Part shown: positions 8,881 through 17,681 of the stretch, in pieces
Layout: each line of letters begins with the position of its first letter
Numbering within the stretch: position 1 is the first letter of the stretch
Assembly (NCBI RefSeq): GCF_021730615.1
Contig: NZ_JAJLMN010000001.1
Coordinates: 3,111,501-3,175,500 of the forward strand
Origin: Lichenibacterium dinghuense
Lineage (GTDB): Bacteria > Pseudomonadota > Alphaproteobacteria > Rhizobiales > Beijerinckiaceae
Direction of reading: 5' to 3'
Length of the DNA stretch: 64,000 nucleotides
The notes under the pieces: model-generated
What the model was told of the DNA's origin: nothing
Database searches by the model: none
What the model saw: only the letters and a program-made list of their open reading frames with translations
Position numbers and translations under genes: made by a program

Positions 8881-9237
8881 GCTTAAATCTAGGGTGGCGA
8901 CCCTGCAGAGGCTAGCCGAAGTTCTTGCCCGGCGACGCGTCAGGCTCTGGGCACGTCGACCGCCGTCGCGCAGTTACGGATCTGCCTGTCTTCCGATGAA
9001 TGATCCTTCTCCTCAGCGATTTTCATCCGCAGCATCGGGGTAAAAATTGTGAATGAAAACAGTGGTCTAAGCGATCCAGGGTGCAGCCCGAGGTGACTGT
9101 GATCGAGCGAACCTCGGGCTGAACCTTGGCGACGATCCTGTCATCCGAAGGGGGGGCAGGCCGCGACAGTCCCTTCACGGGCGCGACGATGAGGCCGTAC
9201 TATCCCTTCGATGGTCAACCCCGGAGGGCACGCGACA
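8874..9237. other. Intergenic stretch without a gene
   Basis: No convincing coding frame is present. The only structure seen is the 11-bp-arm inverted repeat at 9084-9121. The part just after the IS630 gene is AT-richer than its surroundings. Confidence 0.5.
9084..9121. repeat. Perfect inverted repeat with 11-bp arms
   Basis: CAGCCCGAGGT (9084-9094) is repeated as its exact complement ACCTCGGGCTG (9111-9121) around a 16-nt loop. It has no T-run, so it is not a classical terminator. It lies 117 bp before the secreted-protein gene at 9238 and may be a protein-binding site or a transposon-end remnant. Confidence 0.6.
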
Positions 9238-10029
9238 ATGAAGCACATCCTAAGCTTGGGGCTCGCCGTCGCCGTTCTCCTGGGTGCCGTGTCCGATGTC
9301 CAGGCGGCGGACCGGATAGTGCGCCTTCAGACCCCACCCGAGGTCATGAAGGGGGTCGCGGCGATGCCGTTCATCGCCGGGCCCGAAGACGAAGCCGAGC
9401 GGAGGATTAACGCCGCACTTCTCCGCCTCGACACGAGCGCGCGCAGGGCGGCCGTACAATGTAGGACTGCCGGCGGGAAAGACAGTTGGTGGGAACGCAA
9501 CATCCAAGTGCCCATGTCGGGTCCGCGCTTCCTGAGCTACGAGATCACCGACAACATTTCCTGCGGCGGTGCCCACCCGGACGTCTCGACCATGTCGATC
9601 GTGTACGACCTCACCAACGGCGCGCCGGTGGACTGGATGTCTCTCCTACCCACCGCACTGACGGGTAAGCCGGCGCTCGCGTCCGGGGCGGACGGGACGA
9701 AGATGGTCACGCTGTCGGGGCAGACGCTGTACGCCCTATATCTCACCGGCTACCGCCCGCGATCCGGCGACGTCAAAAATGATGGAGACGACGACGAGTG
9801 CCGTGGTGCGGTGGCGGATGCCGGCGATGGTGGGAGCGCCCCGGGCATGATGGCTTGGATCGACGCGAAGAAAGATGGCCTCGTGGTCCAGTTCGACCTC
9901 CCGCACGTGGTTCAAGCCTGCGCGGACTCGGTCACCATCCCCATCGCAGCCCTCCGCGCTGTCGGCGCGCAACCGATCCTCATCGAGGCCCTGACGAAGG
10001 CACACGAGGGATCGTCCGGGGTTCGATGA
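9238..10029 (+). CDS. Exported protein of unknown function (DUF3298-like)
   Basis: A 263-residue protein starting at ATG 9238 behind CCGGAGGG, with a cleavable signal peptide (MKHILSLGLAVAVLLGAVSDVQA). The central part, CGGAHPDVSTMSIVYDLTNG followed by APVDWMSLLP, resembles the C-terminal domain of RsiV/PdaC-like proteins (DUF3298), which bind or process cell-wall material. Here it stands alone. The C-terminal stretch ALRAVGAQPILIEALTKAHEG reappears in decayed form at 12389-12512. Gene 10102-11130 is convergent with it. Confidence 0.6.
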   Translation: MKHILSLGLAVAVLLGAVSDVQAADRIVRLQTPPEVMKGVAAMPFIAGPEDEAERRINAALLRLDTSARRAAVQCRTAGGKDSWWERNIQVPMSGPRFLSYEITDNISCGGAHPDVSTMSIVYDLTNGAPVDWMSLLPTALTGKPALASGADGTKMVTLSGQTLYALYLTGYRPRSGDVKNDGDDDECRGAVADAGDGGSAPGMMAWIDAKKDGLVVQFDLPHVVQACADSVTIPIAALRAVGAQPILIEALTKAHEGSSGVR

Positions 10030-10101
10030 TCGCGGCCACGTCCGTGATGATCTACGACGTGGAATAGGCATCGTCCGAGTGTCCGACCCCCGGACCGCGT
10101 C

Positions 10102-11130
10102 TCAAGGGGCCGGCTTGTGTCCGCGCGACACGGAAACGACCTCGGGCGGGTCGCCGACCGTGCTGACCTCGACGAAGGTGCCGTCCTTCTCCCACGAGTA
10201 TAGGCAATTGCCTTCTCCCGTCCCGGCACACGACTCCATCTCGGGGAAGCATGTCGTGTCGCTCGACGCGTCACAGGTGTCCGCCCCGGGGGTCTTCACG
10301 CCCTTGTACCCGAGCGCCATGAGCTGTTCCCGGGCCTGGGAATAGTGAGTTCCCTTGCTCAGGCGGGGCACGGTGCCGGCCGCCGCGTTCGCGACGACAC
10401 TCGGCTCGGTCATCTTGGAGGGCGCTCCGACTGGTGCCTTGGCGGGCTTGAGGTAGTCCTTGAGCGAGGAGGTGAGCGGGGGAGCGCCGGGAAGCGTCGG
10501 GCTCTTGGACGTGACGTCGGCGATGAGCCACCCCGCGTCGCCCCTGACCATCACGAAGGAGTAGGCGTCGGCGATCCCCTCGTTCGTCAAGCTGACCCCG
10601 ACGCGGGCCTTGCCGGGTCCGAGATCCACCACATCATACTTGAGGTTCTCGACCTTCCACTCCTGAGCGTTCAACCATGGGCTGACCGCGGGGCTTTCCT
10701 CCTGCTCCTGTCCCGCCTTGATGTTCGCCGACTCGACCAGATTCGCGAGGGCGGGAGCGTAGATCCTGGATGCGGTGTCCTCGTCGGGGTTGAACCCGGG
10801 CAAGGAGATTTCGGTGTAATGAGCGTAGATGAAGTCGAGGAGCGACTTTGGCGTCGTGAACGGCTCGACCTTCCGGACGCGGCCTACCCCCACCACGACG
10901 CCTTTCGCGTTGGTCCTGACCTGGGCCTCGCACAAGTCGTCCATCTTGCAAACGGCGAAGATCTTGGACCCGACGGGCGATCGAGTCATGAAGGTGTATT
11001 CTCCTATCCCGGCATCCAAGGTGCCGACCTTCACCACGCCCGTCGCGATGCTCCAGTTCGGCGCCGGAGCAGCCCATGCCGCGTTCGTCGCGAGCGCGAC
11101 GGACAGTGCGGCGGCGAAGCGGAACGTCAT
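10102..11130 (-). CDS. Exported protein of unknown function (DUF3828-like)
   Basis: A 342-residue secreted protein whose ATG 11130 is followed by the signal peptide MTFRFAAALSVALATNAAWA. Residues ~95-230 (SLLDFIYAHYTEISLPGFN, then VRGDAGWLIADVTS) look like the NTF2-like fold of DUF3828 proteins. The C-terminal ~80 residues hold four cysteines in a separate region, beginning HYSQAREQLMALGYKGVK and ending VEVSTVGDPPEVVSV. That part recurs in other small periplasmic proteins of unknown role. The gene stands alone between convergent and codirectional neighbours; its function cannot be inferred. Confidence 0.6.
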   Translation of the reverse strand: MTFRFAAALSVALATNAAWAAPAPNWSIATGVVKVGTLDAGIGEYTFMTRSPVGSKIFAVCKMDDLCEAQVRTNAKGVVVGVGRVRKVEPFTTPKSLLDFIYAHYTEISLPGFNPDEDTASRIYAPALANLVESANIKAGQEQEESPAVSPWLNAQEWKVENLKYDVVDLGPGKARVGVSLTNEGIADAYSFVMVRGDAGWLIADVTSKSPTLPGAPPLTSSLKDYLKPAKAPVGAPSKMTEPSVVANAAAGTVPRLSKGTHYSQAREQLMALGYKGVKTPGADTCDASSDTTCFPEMESCAGTGEGNCLYSWEKDGTFVEVSTVGDPPEVVSVSRGHKPAP

Positions 11131-11230
11131 GTAGGTCCTCCAGCCTTCTTCGAATCTGCCTTGGTCCCGTCTGGGACCTGTACGAACACGTTCTATGGTT
11201 GTCGTCGATGATGCGCGAGACTTCGACGGC

Positions 11231-12178
11231 TCACAACCCGTGAAGGTGCACCTCGGAAGACACACGGACGAGGCTGAGGGCGGTGGCGCCGATCTTCGAA
11301 CGCCACGCGAGAGGCTTCAGCCACCGTTCCGGGATCGAACGCTCGCCCCACTTCGCCCCTGCGAGCGCTCCCGTCACGGCTCCCACGGTATCGCTGTCTC
11401 CTCCAAGTGAGACGGCGAGCACGACGGCCTGCTCGAAGCTCCCCGAGGCCGAGACGGCCCAAAAGGCGGACTCGAGGGTGTCGATCACATAGCCGGTGGA
11501 GCGAGCGTCCTTGCGCTTGAGGCCGCCCCACAGAGCCGCCTTGGCCCGCTGGACCTCCGGGTGGCCGGACCACTTCACGAGGGCGAGTTTGATCGGGTCC
11601 TCCTCGCCGAGGATGAACAGCCGGAGGAGGCGCACGAAGTAGTCGCAGGTCGAGACGCACGCCGGATGGGCATGGGTGAGCCGGCTCTGTTCCCGGGCGA
11701 TCCGGACTGCCTCCGCTTCGTCGTCGAGCCCGAACAATGCGACGGGCGCCACGCGCATGAGGGAACCGTTCGCGGCCGTGTGCTCGTCCGCCGAGCCCGC
11801 GAAGGGATCGCCGGTCCGCTCGAAGCGCTCAAGGGCGGCGCGGGTCGTGCCCCCGATGTCGAAGCAGGTCCCGGTGCACGAATACTCGCCGGTTCTGTAC
11901 CACGACACCCACCGCTCCATGACGTCGACCGGGTCGAAGCCTTTCCGCAGGGTGAGGCTTTTCGACAGGGCGAGCATCATGGCGGTGTCGTCGGTCCATT
12001 CTCCCGGCTGAAGGCCGAACGGCCCGCCGCCGATCATCTCGCGGTGGTAGTCCTTCACGGACGCGATGCGGGGGCCGAACTCCAAGGTAGCCCCGAGCGC
12101 GTCGCCGACGGCAAGGCCGAGGAGGGCGCCGCGGGCGCGGTCGAGGAGAGCGGGCTTGTCGGGGTCTGTGTCGCTCAT
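11231..12178 (-). CDS. ADP-ribosylglycohydrolase family protein (DraG/ARH-like)
   Basis: 315 residues, the expected size for the family. Conserved metal-site motifs are all present: GAVGDALG-type GLAVGDALGATLEF near residue 22, PGEWTDDTAMMLAL near 60, ANGSLMRVAP near 135 and SLGGDSDTVGAVTGALAGA near 265. These enzymes use two Mg or Mn ions to remove ADP-ribose from proteins or small molecules. DraG itself acts on nitrogenase reductase, but no dra or nif gene is nearby, so the target is unknown. The gene lies among exported proteins of unknown role, itself without a signal peptide. Confidence 0.85.
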   Translation of the reverse strand: MSDTDPDKPALLDRARGALLGLAVGDALGATLEFGPRIASVKDYHREMIGGGPFGLQPGEWTDDTAMMLALSKSLTLRKGFDPVDVMERWVSWYRTGEYSCTGTCFDIGGTTRAALERFERTGDPFAGSADEHTAANGSLMRVAPVALFGLDDEAEAVRIAREQSRLTHAHPACVSTCDYFVRLLRLFILGEEDPIKLALVKWSGHPEVQRAKAALWGGLKRKDARSTGYVIDTLESAFWAVSASGSFEQAVVLAVSLGGDSDTVGAVTGALAGAKWGERSIPERWLKPLAWRSKIGATALSLVRVSSEVHLHGL

Positions 12179-12208
12179 GCGCTCTCCCTCCTCATGACCG
12201 GCCGGTGA

Positions 12209-12229
12209 GCCCGGCGTCGAGCGCCGGGC
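12209..12229. terminator. GC hairpin upstream of the ADP-ribosylglycohydrolase gene
   Basis: GCCCGGCG-TCGAG-CGCCGGGC forms an 8-bp perfect stem with a 5-nt loop. No T-run follows, so calling it a terminator is tentative. Confidence 0.3.
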
Positions 12230-12388
12230 CTGGACCCGAAGCGGCCCGTGGGAGAGCTTCCGCGGCAGGGCCGGAACTTCAGTCGGCCGTGCGGACCTCG
12301 ACCGGCTCGTCCGACTGCGGGCCCATGAGGACGTAGACTCACCCGCCGAGGGCGCCGACGAGGTACGCCACCATGAAGGCGAAGGACT

Positions 12389-12512
12389 CGACGCTCAACC
12401 TCATGCCGATCTGCTTGAACATGACCTCAATGCTCTCCGTGCCGCAGGCGTGTAACCCGTGCTCGTCGAGGCTCTGAGGTAAGCAGACGAGGGGGCGTCC
12501 GTGGCTCGATAA
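12389..12512 (+). pseudogene. Decayed C-terminal fragment of a paralogue of the 9238-10029 protein
   Basis: Read on the plus strand, this stretch gives ADLLEHDLNALRAAGV, a stop, PVLVEALR, a stop, then ADEGASVAR and a stop. That lines up residue by residue with the end of the exported protein at 9238-10029 (ALRAVGAQPILIEALTKAHEGSSGVR region). Two internal stops and the loss of everything upstream show it is dead. It implies a former tandem pair of these genes on either side of the genes now between them. Confidence 0.6.
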
Positions 12513-12569
12513 GCGCGGTCGGCGGCGTCGCATGTCGGACCTGCGCCCCAACGCCGAACGCTCGCTCTG

Positions 12570-13760
12570 TCACGGTGCGAGCGGCTTGCTCATGCCTAGG
12601 GTCGACGCCATCTCGCGACACTGCCTCACAATATCGGGCGTCGCACGCGCTCGATCGACCACCTCGTTTGAGCCCCCGTTCAAGCCGACGTTCGTTCTGG
12701 CTTCAGCGATCTTCTGAGCTGACATGAACTCTAATTTGGTCAGGGTACCCTCAAGCACGTGCGCCTCGTGCTGGACCCGGGGAATGTCGTCGTCGAACTC
12801 CGCTGTCCGCTCCTTGCAGACCCTGAACATCACCTCTGTCGCATACAGGATTGAAAGATAGGCTTCTGGGTTGTCCTTCTTGATGTAATCAGGGTCCTTC
12901 ATGTCCGGGGTCTTGTTGTAGAGATCGAGTTCCTCGCGATCCAGCTTCGTGACGTCCGCTTCGATCTGCTTGCGTCTGAGATCGAATTCGAGCCGAGCCG
13001 TCTCCGCTTGGGCTAACTGTGTCCTCTTGCGGGCTTCGACAATCCTCGGATCCTTGCTTGGATCTGTCGTTGGGGGCGACGACCTCGTCGGACTCAACGC
13101 GTCACCGCTCGGAGAGGACGTCAGAGGCGACGGGGGTGGAGGTGTGGCCGGCGTGTTGGCGGCCGCCCTCAGCCTCGCCAAGCGGTCTTCGGCGGCCTTC
13201 TGCTCTCTCTCGGCCTTTGCCTGCAAGACGGTCGTGAGTGCGGCCCTCTTCGTGTCGATCCGCCTCTGAAAGGCGTCACGGATGTCCGGCGGCAACGCTC
13301 GGGACACCGCCTGGACTCCGGCCTGCACCCCGTCGAGCTTGAACAGAACTTGAGCCGGCGGAAGCGTCGAACTTTCGATATCCGCCAAGTTCTTCTGGAT
13401 CGTCTCCATCAAGGCGACATTCCGCTGGGCGCCTGCGCGGGCGCTGGCCGCACGCCGCACGATCCCGTCGAGGAAATCCGAGCCTTGTTGTAGAGCAAGG
13501 CGAGCCTGGACCGGGTCGATCTCCCCCGAACAGGCGCGTATGCGGTCGTAGATCGATGAAACCGCTCCCTGGTCCCAATGCCGGAGCGGGATGCCGAACG
13601 GCGCATCGCCCTGAGAGTTGCGGCTCAGGTTGGTGTACCCGAGCTCATCACACGGGAGGCTCGCGATGGCGGAGAGGGCTTCGCTGTCTGCCTTCGCGCT
13701 CGACACCGACGTGAGTAGGAAGACGAGAGCCCCGAAACGCCACAGGTTTGATAGGTTCAT
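12570..13760 (-). CDS. Exported coiled-coil protein of unknown function
   Basis: 396 residues from ATG 13760, with GGAGG 5 nt upstream and a signal peptide (MNLSNLWRFGALVFLLTSVSSAKA). The middle has alanine/lysine-rich helical segments (KAEREQKAAEDRLARLRAAA, then EARKRTQLAQAETARLEFDL) around a proline/serine-rich linker at about residues 210-245, so a coiled-coil periplasmic protein is likely. No known domain was recognised. It is codirectional with the next upstream gene (13847-14338) and may share its transcript. Confidence 0.6.
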   Translation of the reverse strand: MNLSNLWRFGALVFLLTSVSSAKADSEALSAIASLPCDELGYTNLSRNSQGDAPFGIPLRHWDQGAVSSIYDRIRACSGEIDPVQARLALQQGSDFLDGIVRRAASARAGAQRNVALMETIQKNLADIESSTLPPAQVLFKLDGVQAGVQAVSRALPPDIRDAFQRRIDTKRAALTTVLQAKAEREQKAAEDRLARLRAAANTPATPPPPSPLTSSPSGDALSPTRSSPPTTDPSKDPRIVEARKRTQLAQAETARLEFDLRRKQIEADVTKLDREELDLYNKTPDMKDPDYIKKDNPEAYLSILYATEVMFRVCKERTAEFDDDIPRVQHEAHVLEGTLTKLEFMSAQKIAEARTNVGLNGGSNEVVDRARATPDIVRQCREMASTLGMSKPLAP

Positions 13761-13846
13761 GGTTCCTCCAACCATCCCGAGCCGATCGGGAGGTCTTCTG
13801 TGGCTGATCTGGATGAGTTCTGGGGAGAAAGGACAGTTTTGCAGGG

Positions 13847-14338
13847 TCAGTCGTCGAAGGCGTCCAGGCTCTCTACGATCGTGACGTAGACCTTGCCGGA
13901 GCCGTTGTCGCGGACCTTGTACTTCAACATGGCGCTGTACTTGTCGACGGCGTTGCTGTGGATCTCGTCGAGCGCCGCGTTGGAAGTTCCGGACTTGGCG
14001 GCGTCGTCCAGGACAGCCTTGCTGAAGGCGAGGGTCGGGACGAAGAAGGCCGAGCACGTCAACGGCTTGTCCGAGACCACGGCGATGTCGACGAGCTTGC
14101 CGCCGAACCGGTCGGGGTCGAGCATCACCTTGGCCCCGCTGGCGAAGACGCGCTCCTTGATGATGTCGCCCACGAGTTGAGCCGCGGTGTACGACGAGCA
14201 ACTCACGTCCGTGTCCCCCGAAGCCTCAACACGGTGCGTGGCGACGAACACTCCCGCCGCGAGAAGCGGTGCGAGAGACCAAGCGATGAACCACTTGCGG
14301 CGGCGGATGAAAGTGTAGCGGTCGAGGAAAGACGACAT
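13847..14338 (-). CDS. Membrane-anchored protein of unknown function
   Basis: 163 residues from ATG 14338. One N-terminal membrane segment (KWFIAWSLAPLLAAGVFVA, about residues 15-34) is followed by a small soluble domain with two cysteines (DVSCSSYTAAQLV and LTCSAFFVPTLAF). An in-frame ATG at 14446 would add 36 polar residues; I prefer 14338 because GGAGGGG lies 12 nt upstream. The 86-bp gap to the next gene and shared strand suggest an operon with the coiled-coil protein. Confidence 0.55.
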   Translation of the reverse strand: MSSFLDRYTFIRRRKWFIAWSLAPLLAAGVFVATHRVEASGDTDVSCSSYTAAQLVGDIIKERVFASGAKVMLDPDRFGGKLVDIAVVSDKPLTCSAFFVPTLAFSKAVLDDAAKSGTSNAALDEIHSNAVDKYSAMLKYKVRDNGSGKVYVTIVESLDAFDD

Positions 14339-14550
14339 AGCGAGCCTGTACCCCTCCCTGGATCGGCCGGGTGTGGTGCCTGACGGATCGGAGGTCGCGC
14401 CCGTCCCTCCACTCTCTGGACGGGTGTGGGACTCGTTCTGGGACATCGCCGCTCCCGCCCTGATTCGCCCCATCGCCGTCGTGAGGCTCGCTCAAACGTA
14501 CTGCTATAGCGGGTGGTTAGAAAGTGCCCGGGCTGTTCCCCCCATGCGTC

Positions 14551-14811
14551 ATGAAGGGACGAGAACTCCTGGCCTGGAACATGCGGCGCGTTCGGGTGGC
14601 CCAGGGCCTCTCTCAAGAGAGGCTCGCCGTCGATGCCGCCGTGAACCGGGGGTATCTCGGCGGGCTCGAACAGCAGACCGAAAATCCCACGCTCGACGTT
14701 CTCGATCGCATCGCCACGGCCTTGTCCGTGCCCGTGGCCGAGCTTCTCCGCGAGCCAGGGGCGGACGAGCCCCCGCCGGCGCCACTCCGCGGCGGTCGGC
14801 GCAAGACCTGA
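14551..14811 (+). CDS. XRE-family transcriptional regulator (small)
   Basis: 86 residues, essentially one Cro/CI-type helix-turn-helix: NMRRVRVAQGLSQERLAVDA, NRGYLGGLEQQTENPTLDVLDRIATALSV. It ends with a short proline/arginine-rich tail. ATG 14551 is preferred over GTG 14524. Such short regulators usually control accessory or mobile genes. It is convergent (8-bp gap) with the gene at 14820-15335. Confidence 0.8.
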   Translation: MKGRELLAWNMRRVRVAQGLSQERLAVDAAVNRGYLGGLEQQTENPTLDVLDRIATALSVPVAELLREPGADEPPPAPLRGGRRKT

Positions 14812-14819
14812 GCGCGGCA

Positions 14820-15335
14820 TCACGCCCCGGCGGTCCCGATGGCGAGCAGTTCGGCGAGGATCCGACGGAGGTGAGCCCACGGGAATGCGGCGGCGTCGGG
14901 CGAGCCGGCCTCGCCCGCGGCGATGACGACGGCCAGCTTCAGCGCGATGTCGTCCAAGCCGGCGGCGGGCGTCGATAAGAGGCGGACGGCGAGGTCGCGC
15001 GTCCGCCGGTCGAGGCGGAGCTGCCGCGCATGTCGGACCATGAAGGCGCGACGCTTCGAGCCCACACTGTGCCCGCGGGCCCGGCCTGGATCGGTGGCAT
15101 CCGCAGACGCCCGAGCAGCGATGAGCGCCGCCTCCGCCCGGTCCACGGCGAGGATCGCGAGCGCGTGGGCCGCGAGCGCCACGTCGAGGTCGACCGAGGA
15201 CGCGGCGGCGGCCGATGCCGCGCGACCGGGCCACGAGGGACAGAGTTCGTCGAGGACGCGGCGCGACGGGAGCGGGCCGCCGATGACTCCGTTCAAGCCG
15301 ATCGCCTCCGACGCGCGTGGACGGGACCACTTCAC
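14820..15335 (-). CDS. Hypothetical protein
   Basis: 171 residues, rich in alanine, leucine and arginine, with predicted helices and no membrane segment or signal peptide (for example VALAAHALAILAVDRAEAAL and RTRDLAVRLLSTPAAGLDD). No family was recognised. It lies between an XRE regulator and an ArdC-like gene on the same strand as the latter, which suggests plasmid- or island-borne origin. Confidence 0.5.
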   Translation of the reverse strand: MKWSRPRASEAIGLNGVIGGPLPSRRVLDELCPSWPGRAASAAAASSVDLDVALAAHALAILAVDRAEAALIAARASADATDPGRARGHSVGSKRRAFMVRHARQLRLDRRTRDLAVRLLSTPAAGLDDIALKLAVVIAAGEAGSPDAAAFPWAHLRRILAELLAIGTAGA

Positions 15336-15447
15336 GGCGAAGGCGACGTCTTCAGGGTCGCCCGGAGATAAAGGTGCCGAGGCGGCGGGAGCGGGGCCGA
15401 ACAGGTTTTGGCCAGCACCGTGTGACGATCAGCAGGCATTCGAGGCA

Positions 15448-16392
15448 TCACGACGCCGGCGGACTGTCCAGCGCCGGCAGAGGGTCGGCGGTGCTCTCGG
15501 TCGGAGCACCCGCGGCCTGGATGAACGCGACGGCCCTGGAAGCTTGGCTCGCGGCGGCGAAGATGGCGCTCTTGTCGCGCCGCAGCACGGCGAGCCAGCC
15601 CGCGACATACCGGGCGTGGTCCGGGCGCGGCTCGGCGCTGACGGCGAGGTCGGCGCAAAGGAACGCCGCCCCGAGCTCCGCGACGAGCTCTTCCACGGCG
15701 TAGGCGTCGGATCCGAAGCGACTGCCGAGGTTGCGGGCGCAGCGGTGCGCCGGGGCGGTCCAGTGTGTCAGCTCGTGGAACAGCGTGCCGTAGTAGCTTT
15801 CCGTCGCCGTCGAGGTCGGCGAGCCGACGAAGGCGTCCCGCGGGGGGAGTCGGATCGCGTCGCGCGGCACGGAATAGAAGGCGCTCGCGCCGCCGTGTTC
15901 GATAGAGGCACCCGTCCGCGCGACGAGCGCGTCGAGATCCGGCCGCGGGGCGGCGGGGTCGCGGCTGAGGAGCGAAGGGGCGGCGTCGAAGCCGTCGACC
16001 TGGGCGGCGTTGAACACGGGCGTGGCGCGGGCGACGAAAACGGCCCGTGGGCTGTCGTCCCCGTCGGGCGCGTCGTCGGCGTCCCCCTCCACCGCGATCT
16101 GGCGATAGAAGGCGACGAGGGCGGCCTTGGCTCCCTTCCGCACCTGACAGCCCGCGGCGGCCCACTGCCGATAGGTGCCCCACACGGCCCGCGGGTACTG
16201 CCCGAGCTGCGCCTCGGCCCAGAGCGCGAGGACGTTGATGCCGTTGTAGGGCTTCCCTGAGGCGATGTTGCAGGGGCGGCCGGTCGCGGCGGCGCCTTGC
16301 CAGGGCCGGTGCCACGAGCCCGGGTTGGCGTCGATCGCGGCGACGATGCGGTCGGTGACGGTCTGGTGAAGGTCTGCGCGGGATCTGCTCAT
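15448..16392 (-). CDS. ArdC-like antirestriction protein with zincin domain
   Basis: 314 residues from ATG 16392. The N-terminal ~130 residues match the ArdC-type ssDNA-binding domain (RIVAAIDANPGSWHRPWQG, RPCNIASGKPYNGINVLAL). The C-terminal half is a zinc-metalloprotease-like domain with the HExxH motif in LFHELTHWTAPAHR and a downstream Glu in AVEELVAELGAAF. ArdC proteins protect incoming plasmid DNA from restriction enzymes. The context here (XRE regulator, unknown gene) fits a plasmid or integrative-element remnant. No relaxase or replication gene is nearby. Confidence 0.85.
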   Translation of the reverse strand: MSRSRADLHQTVTDRIVAAIDANPGSWHRPWQGAAATGRPCNIASGKPYNGINVLALWAEAQLGQYPRAVWGTYRQWAAAGCQVRKGAKAALVAFYRQIAVEGDADDAPDGDDSPRAVFVARATPVFNAAQVDGFDAAPSLLSRDPAAPRPDLDALVARTGASIEHGGASAFYSVPRDAIRLPPRDAFVGSPTSTATESYYGTLFHELTHWTAPAHRCARNLGSRFGSDAYAVEELVAELGAAFLCADLAVSAEPRPDHARYVAGWLAVLRRDKSAIFAAASQASRAVAFIQAAGAPTESTADPLPALDSPPAS

Positions 16393-17011
16393 GCGCGGGA
16401 TCCGAAGGTGGAAGCCGCGCTGGTCGAGTTCATGAGGGCCGTCGGACCGAGAGCGGCGTCGTGCTGCCGCGGGTGAGACGAGATGGGCCATGAGATCGAT
16501 CTCCCGCGGCGCCCGGTATGGCGCCGCCGGGGTCAGCTTCCGGACGGGTCGACGAACTTCAGGGCCAAGCATCCACGATGTTGAACGGCGAGCTCGGGTG
16601 GACTGCGGTCCGGCCGCTTTCGAAGGTAGCGATGCCATAGCGGACGCTGGCATCTCAGCCTGCTGGCTGCGGATGGCGTAGCATGGAGGGCGCGCAAATT
16701 CGGCATCGACGTTCGAGCGTTCGCCTATCTTCGAGTCTGCAGACCCGCAAGCGAGATCTCGACAATCAGTTCAACCGAGAGTGTGGTTCACCGATGGCGA
16801 TGGCTTGTGCGGCGAGACCTCGGATCGGGGCGTGTCGCTGGCCCGCGGACGGCGAGCGAAGCCACTTTGGTCGGCGCCGGGGGTGAGTGCTTCCGAATTA
16901 TTGGGGCTTGACCTGCCCGTGCGTTCTCCCGCCATGGACGGTTCTGGAAACGCTTGATGAGGACGGGGTCGCGGCCGACACTCTTGCGGCGTCGTCAAGG
17001 TGGAGATCGCG
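16393..17011. other. Intergenic stretch without a convincing gene
   Basis: About 600 bp with no supported coding frame. It contains one copy of a decayed dispersed sequence at 16596-16648. The end holds the promoter region of the two-component system. Confidence 0.45.
16596..16648. repeat. Decayed dispersed sequence, copy A
   Basis: GGGTGGACTGCGGTCCGGCC, followed by TTTCGA and AGCGGACGCT, matches copy B at 41979-42035 at most positions. A weaker third copy is at 54121-54177. Confidence 0.5.
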
Positions 17012-17680
17012 GTGCGCTTGTTGCTGGTCGAGGACAATCGCGACCTCGCCCGGTGGCTCGCCGAAATCCTCCGCGCCGGGCGCTACGACGTCGACATCGC
17101 TCACGACGGCGAGGAAGCCGAAGATTGTCTCAGGGTAACAACCTACGGGCTCATGATCCTCGACCTCGGCCTGCCCGGGATGGGCGGCGGCGAGGTGCTG
17201 CGACGATTGCGGGCACGACGGAACATGATGCCGGTGATCGTGCTCACGGCGGACGGCAGCCTCAACGCCCGCATCTCCGGTCTCGATAGCGGCGCGGACG
17301 ACTACCTGACCAAGCCTTTCGAGGTGTCCGAACTCGAGGCGCGGGTCCGCGTCCAGCTACGCCGATCAGCCGGGCAGGCCGACACCGTCATCCGCTGCGG
17401 CGACCTCGCCTTCGACACCGTCGGGCGCTCCTTCGCGCTGAAGAACACCGGGCTGGCCCTGACACCGCGCGAGGCCGGGGTGCTGGAACAGCTGCTGCGC
17501 CGGGCTGGGCGCCCCGTCGGCAAGGCGGCCTTGGCCGAAGCGCTGTTCGGCTTCGAGGAGACAGACCCCAGCGCCGTCGAGGTCTACGTCCACCGCCTGC
17601 GCAAGAAGCTGGAGGGCAGCTCCGTTTCCGTGGCGACGCTGCGCGGCCTCGGCTACCTGCTGCGCTCCGACGAGGCTTGA
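17012..17680 (+). CDS. OmpR/PhoB-family response regulator (TctD-like)
   Basis: 222 residues. The receiver domain begins [20 protein letters not shown] and has phospho-acceptor Asp51 ([13 protein letters not shown]) and the conserved Lys in DYLTKPFEV. The C-terminal winged helix has [20 protein letters not shown] and [18 protein letters not shown] 17012 is preferred because GGTGGAG lies just upstream; GTG 17000 would add four residues. It is followed by its sensor kinase after 1 bp. TctD relatives activate uptake of small organic acids; a tandem repeat upstream of the nearby importer operon (22953-22974) is a likely binding site. Confidence 0.9.
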   Translation: MRLLLVEDNRDLARWLAEILRAGRYDVDIAHDGEEAEDCLRVTTYGLMILDLGLPGMGGGEVLRRLRARRNMMPVIVLTADGSLNARISGLDSGADDYLTKPFEVSELEARVRVQLRRSAGQADTVIRCGDLAFDTVGRSFALKNTGLALTPREAGVLEQLLRRAGRPVGKAALAEALFGFEETDPSAVEVYVHRLRKKLEGSSVSVATLRGLGYLLRSDEA

Positions 17681-17681
17681 T

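Noticed and set aside
4345-9000. A defence system around the DUF2971 gene
   Set aside because: No nuclease, methylase, reverse transcriptase or toxin partner is present; only transposons and metabolic genes surround it.
12209-12229. Strong rho-independent terminator
   Set aside because: The hairpin is perfect but has no T-run, so it is listed only with low confidence.
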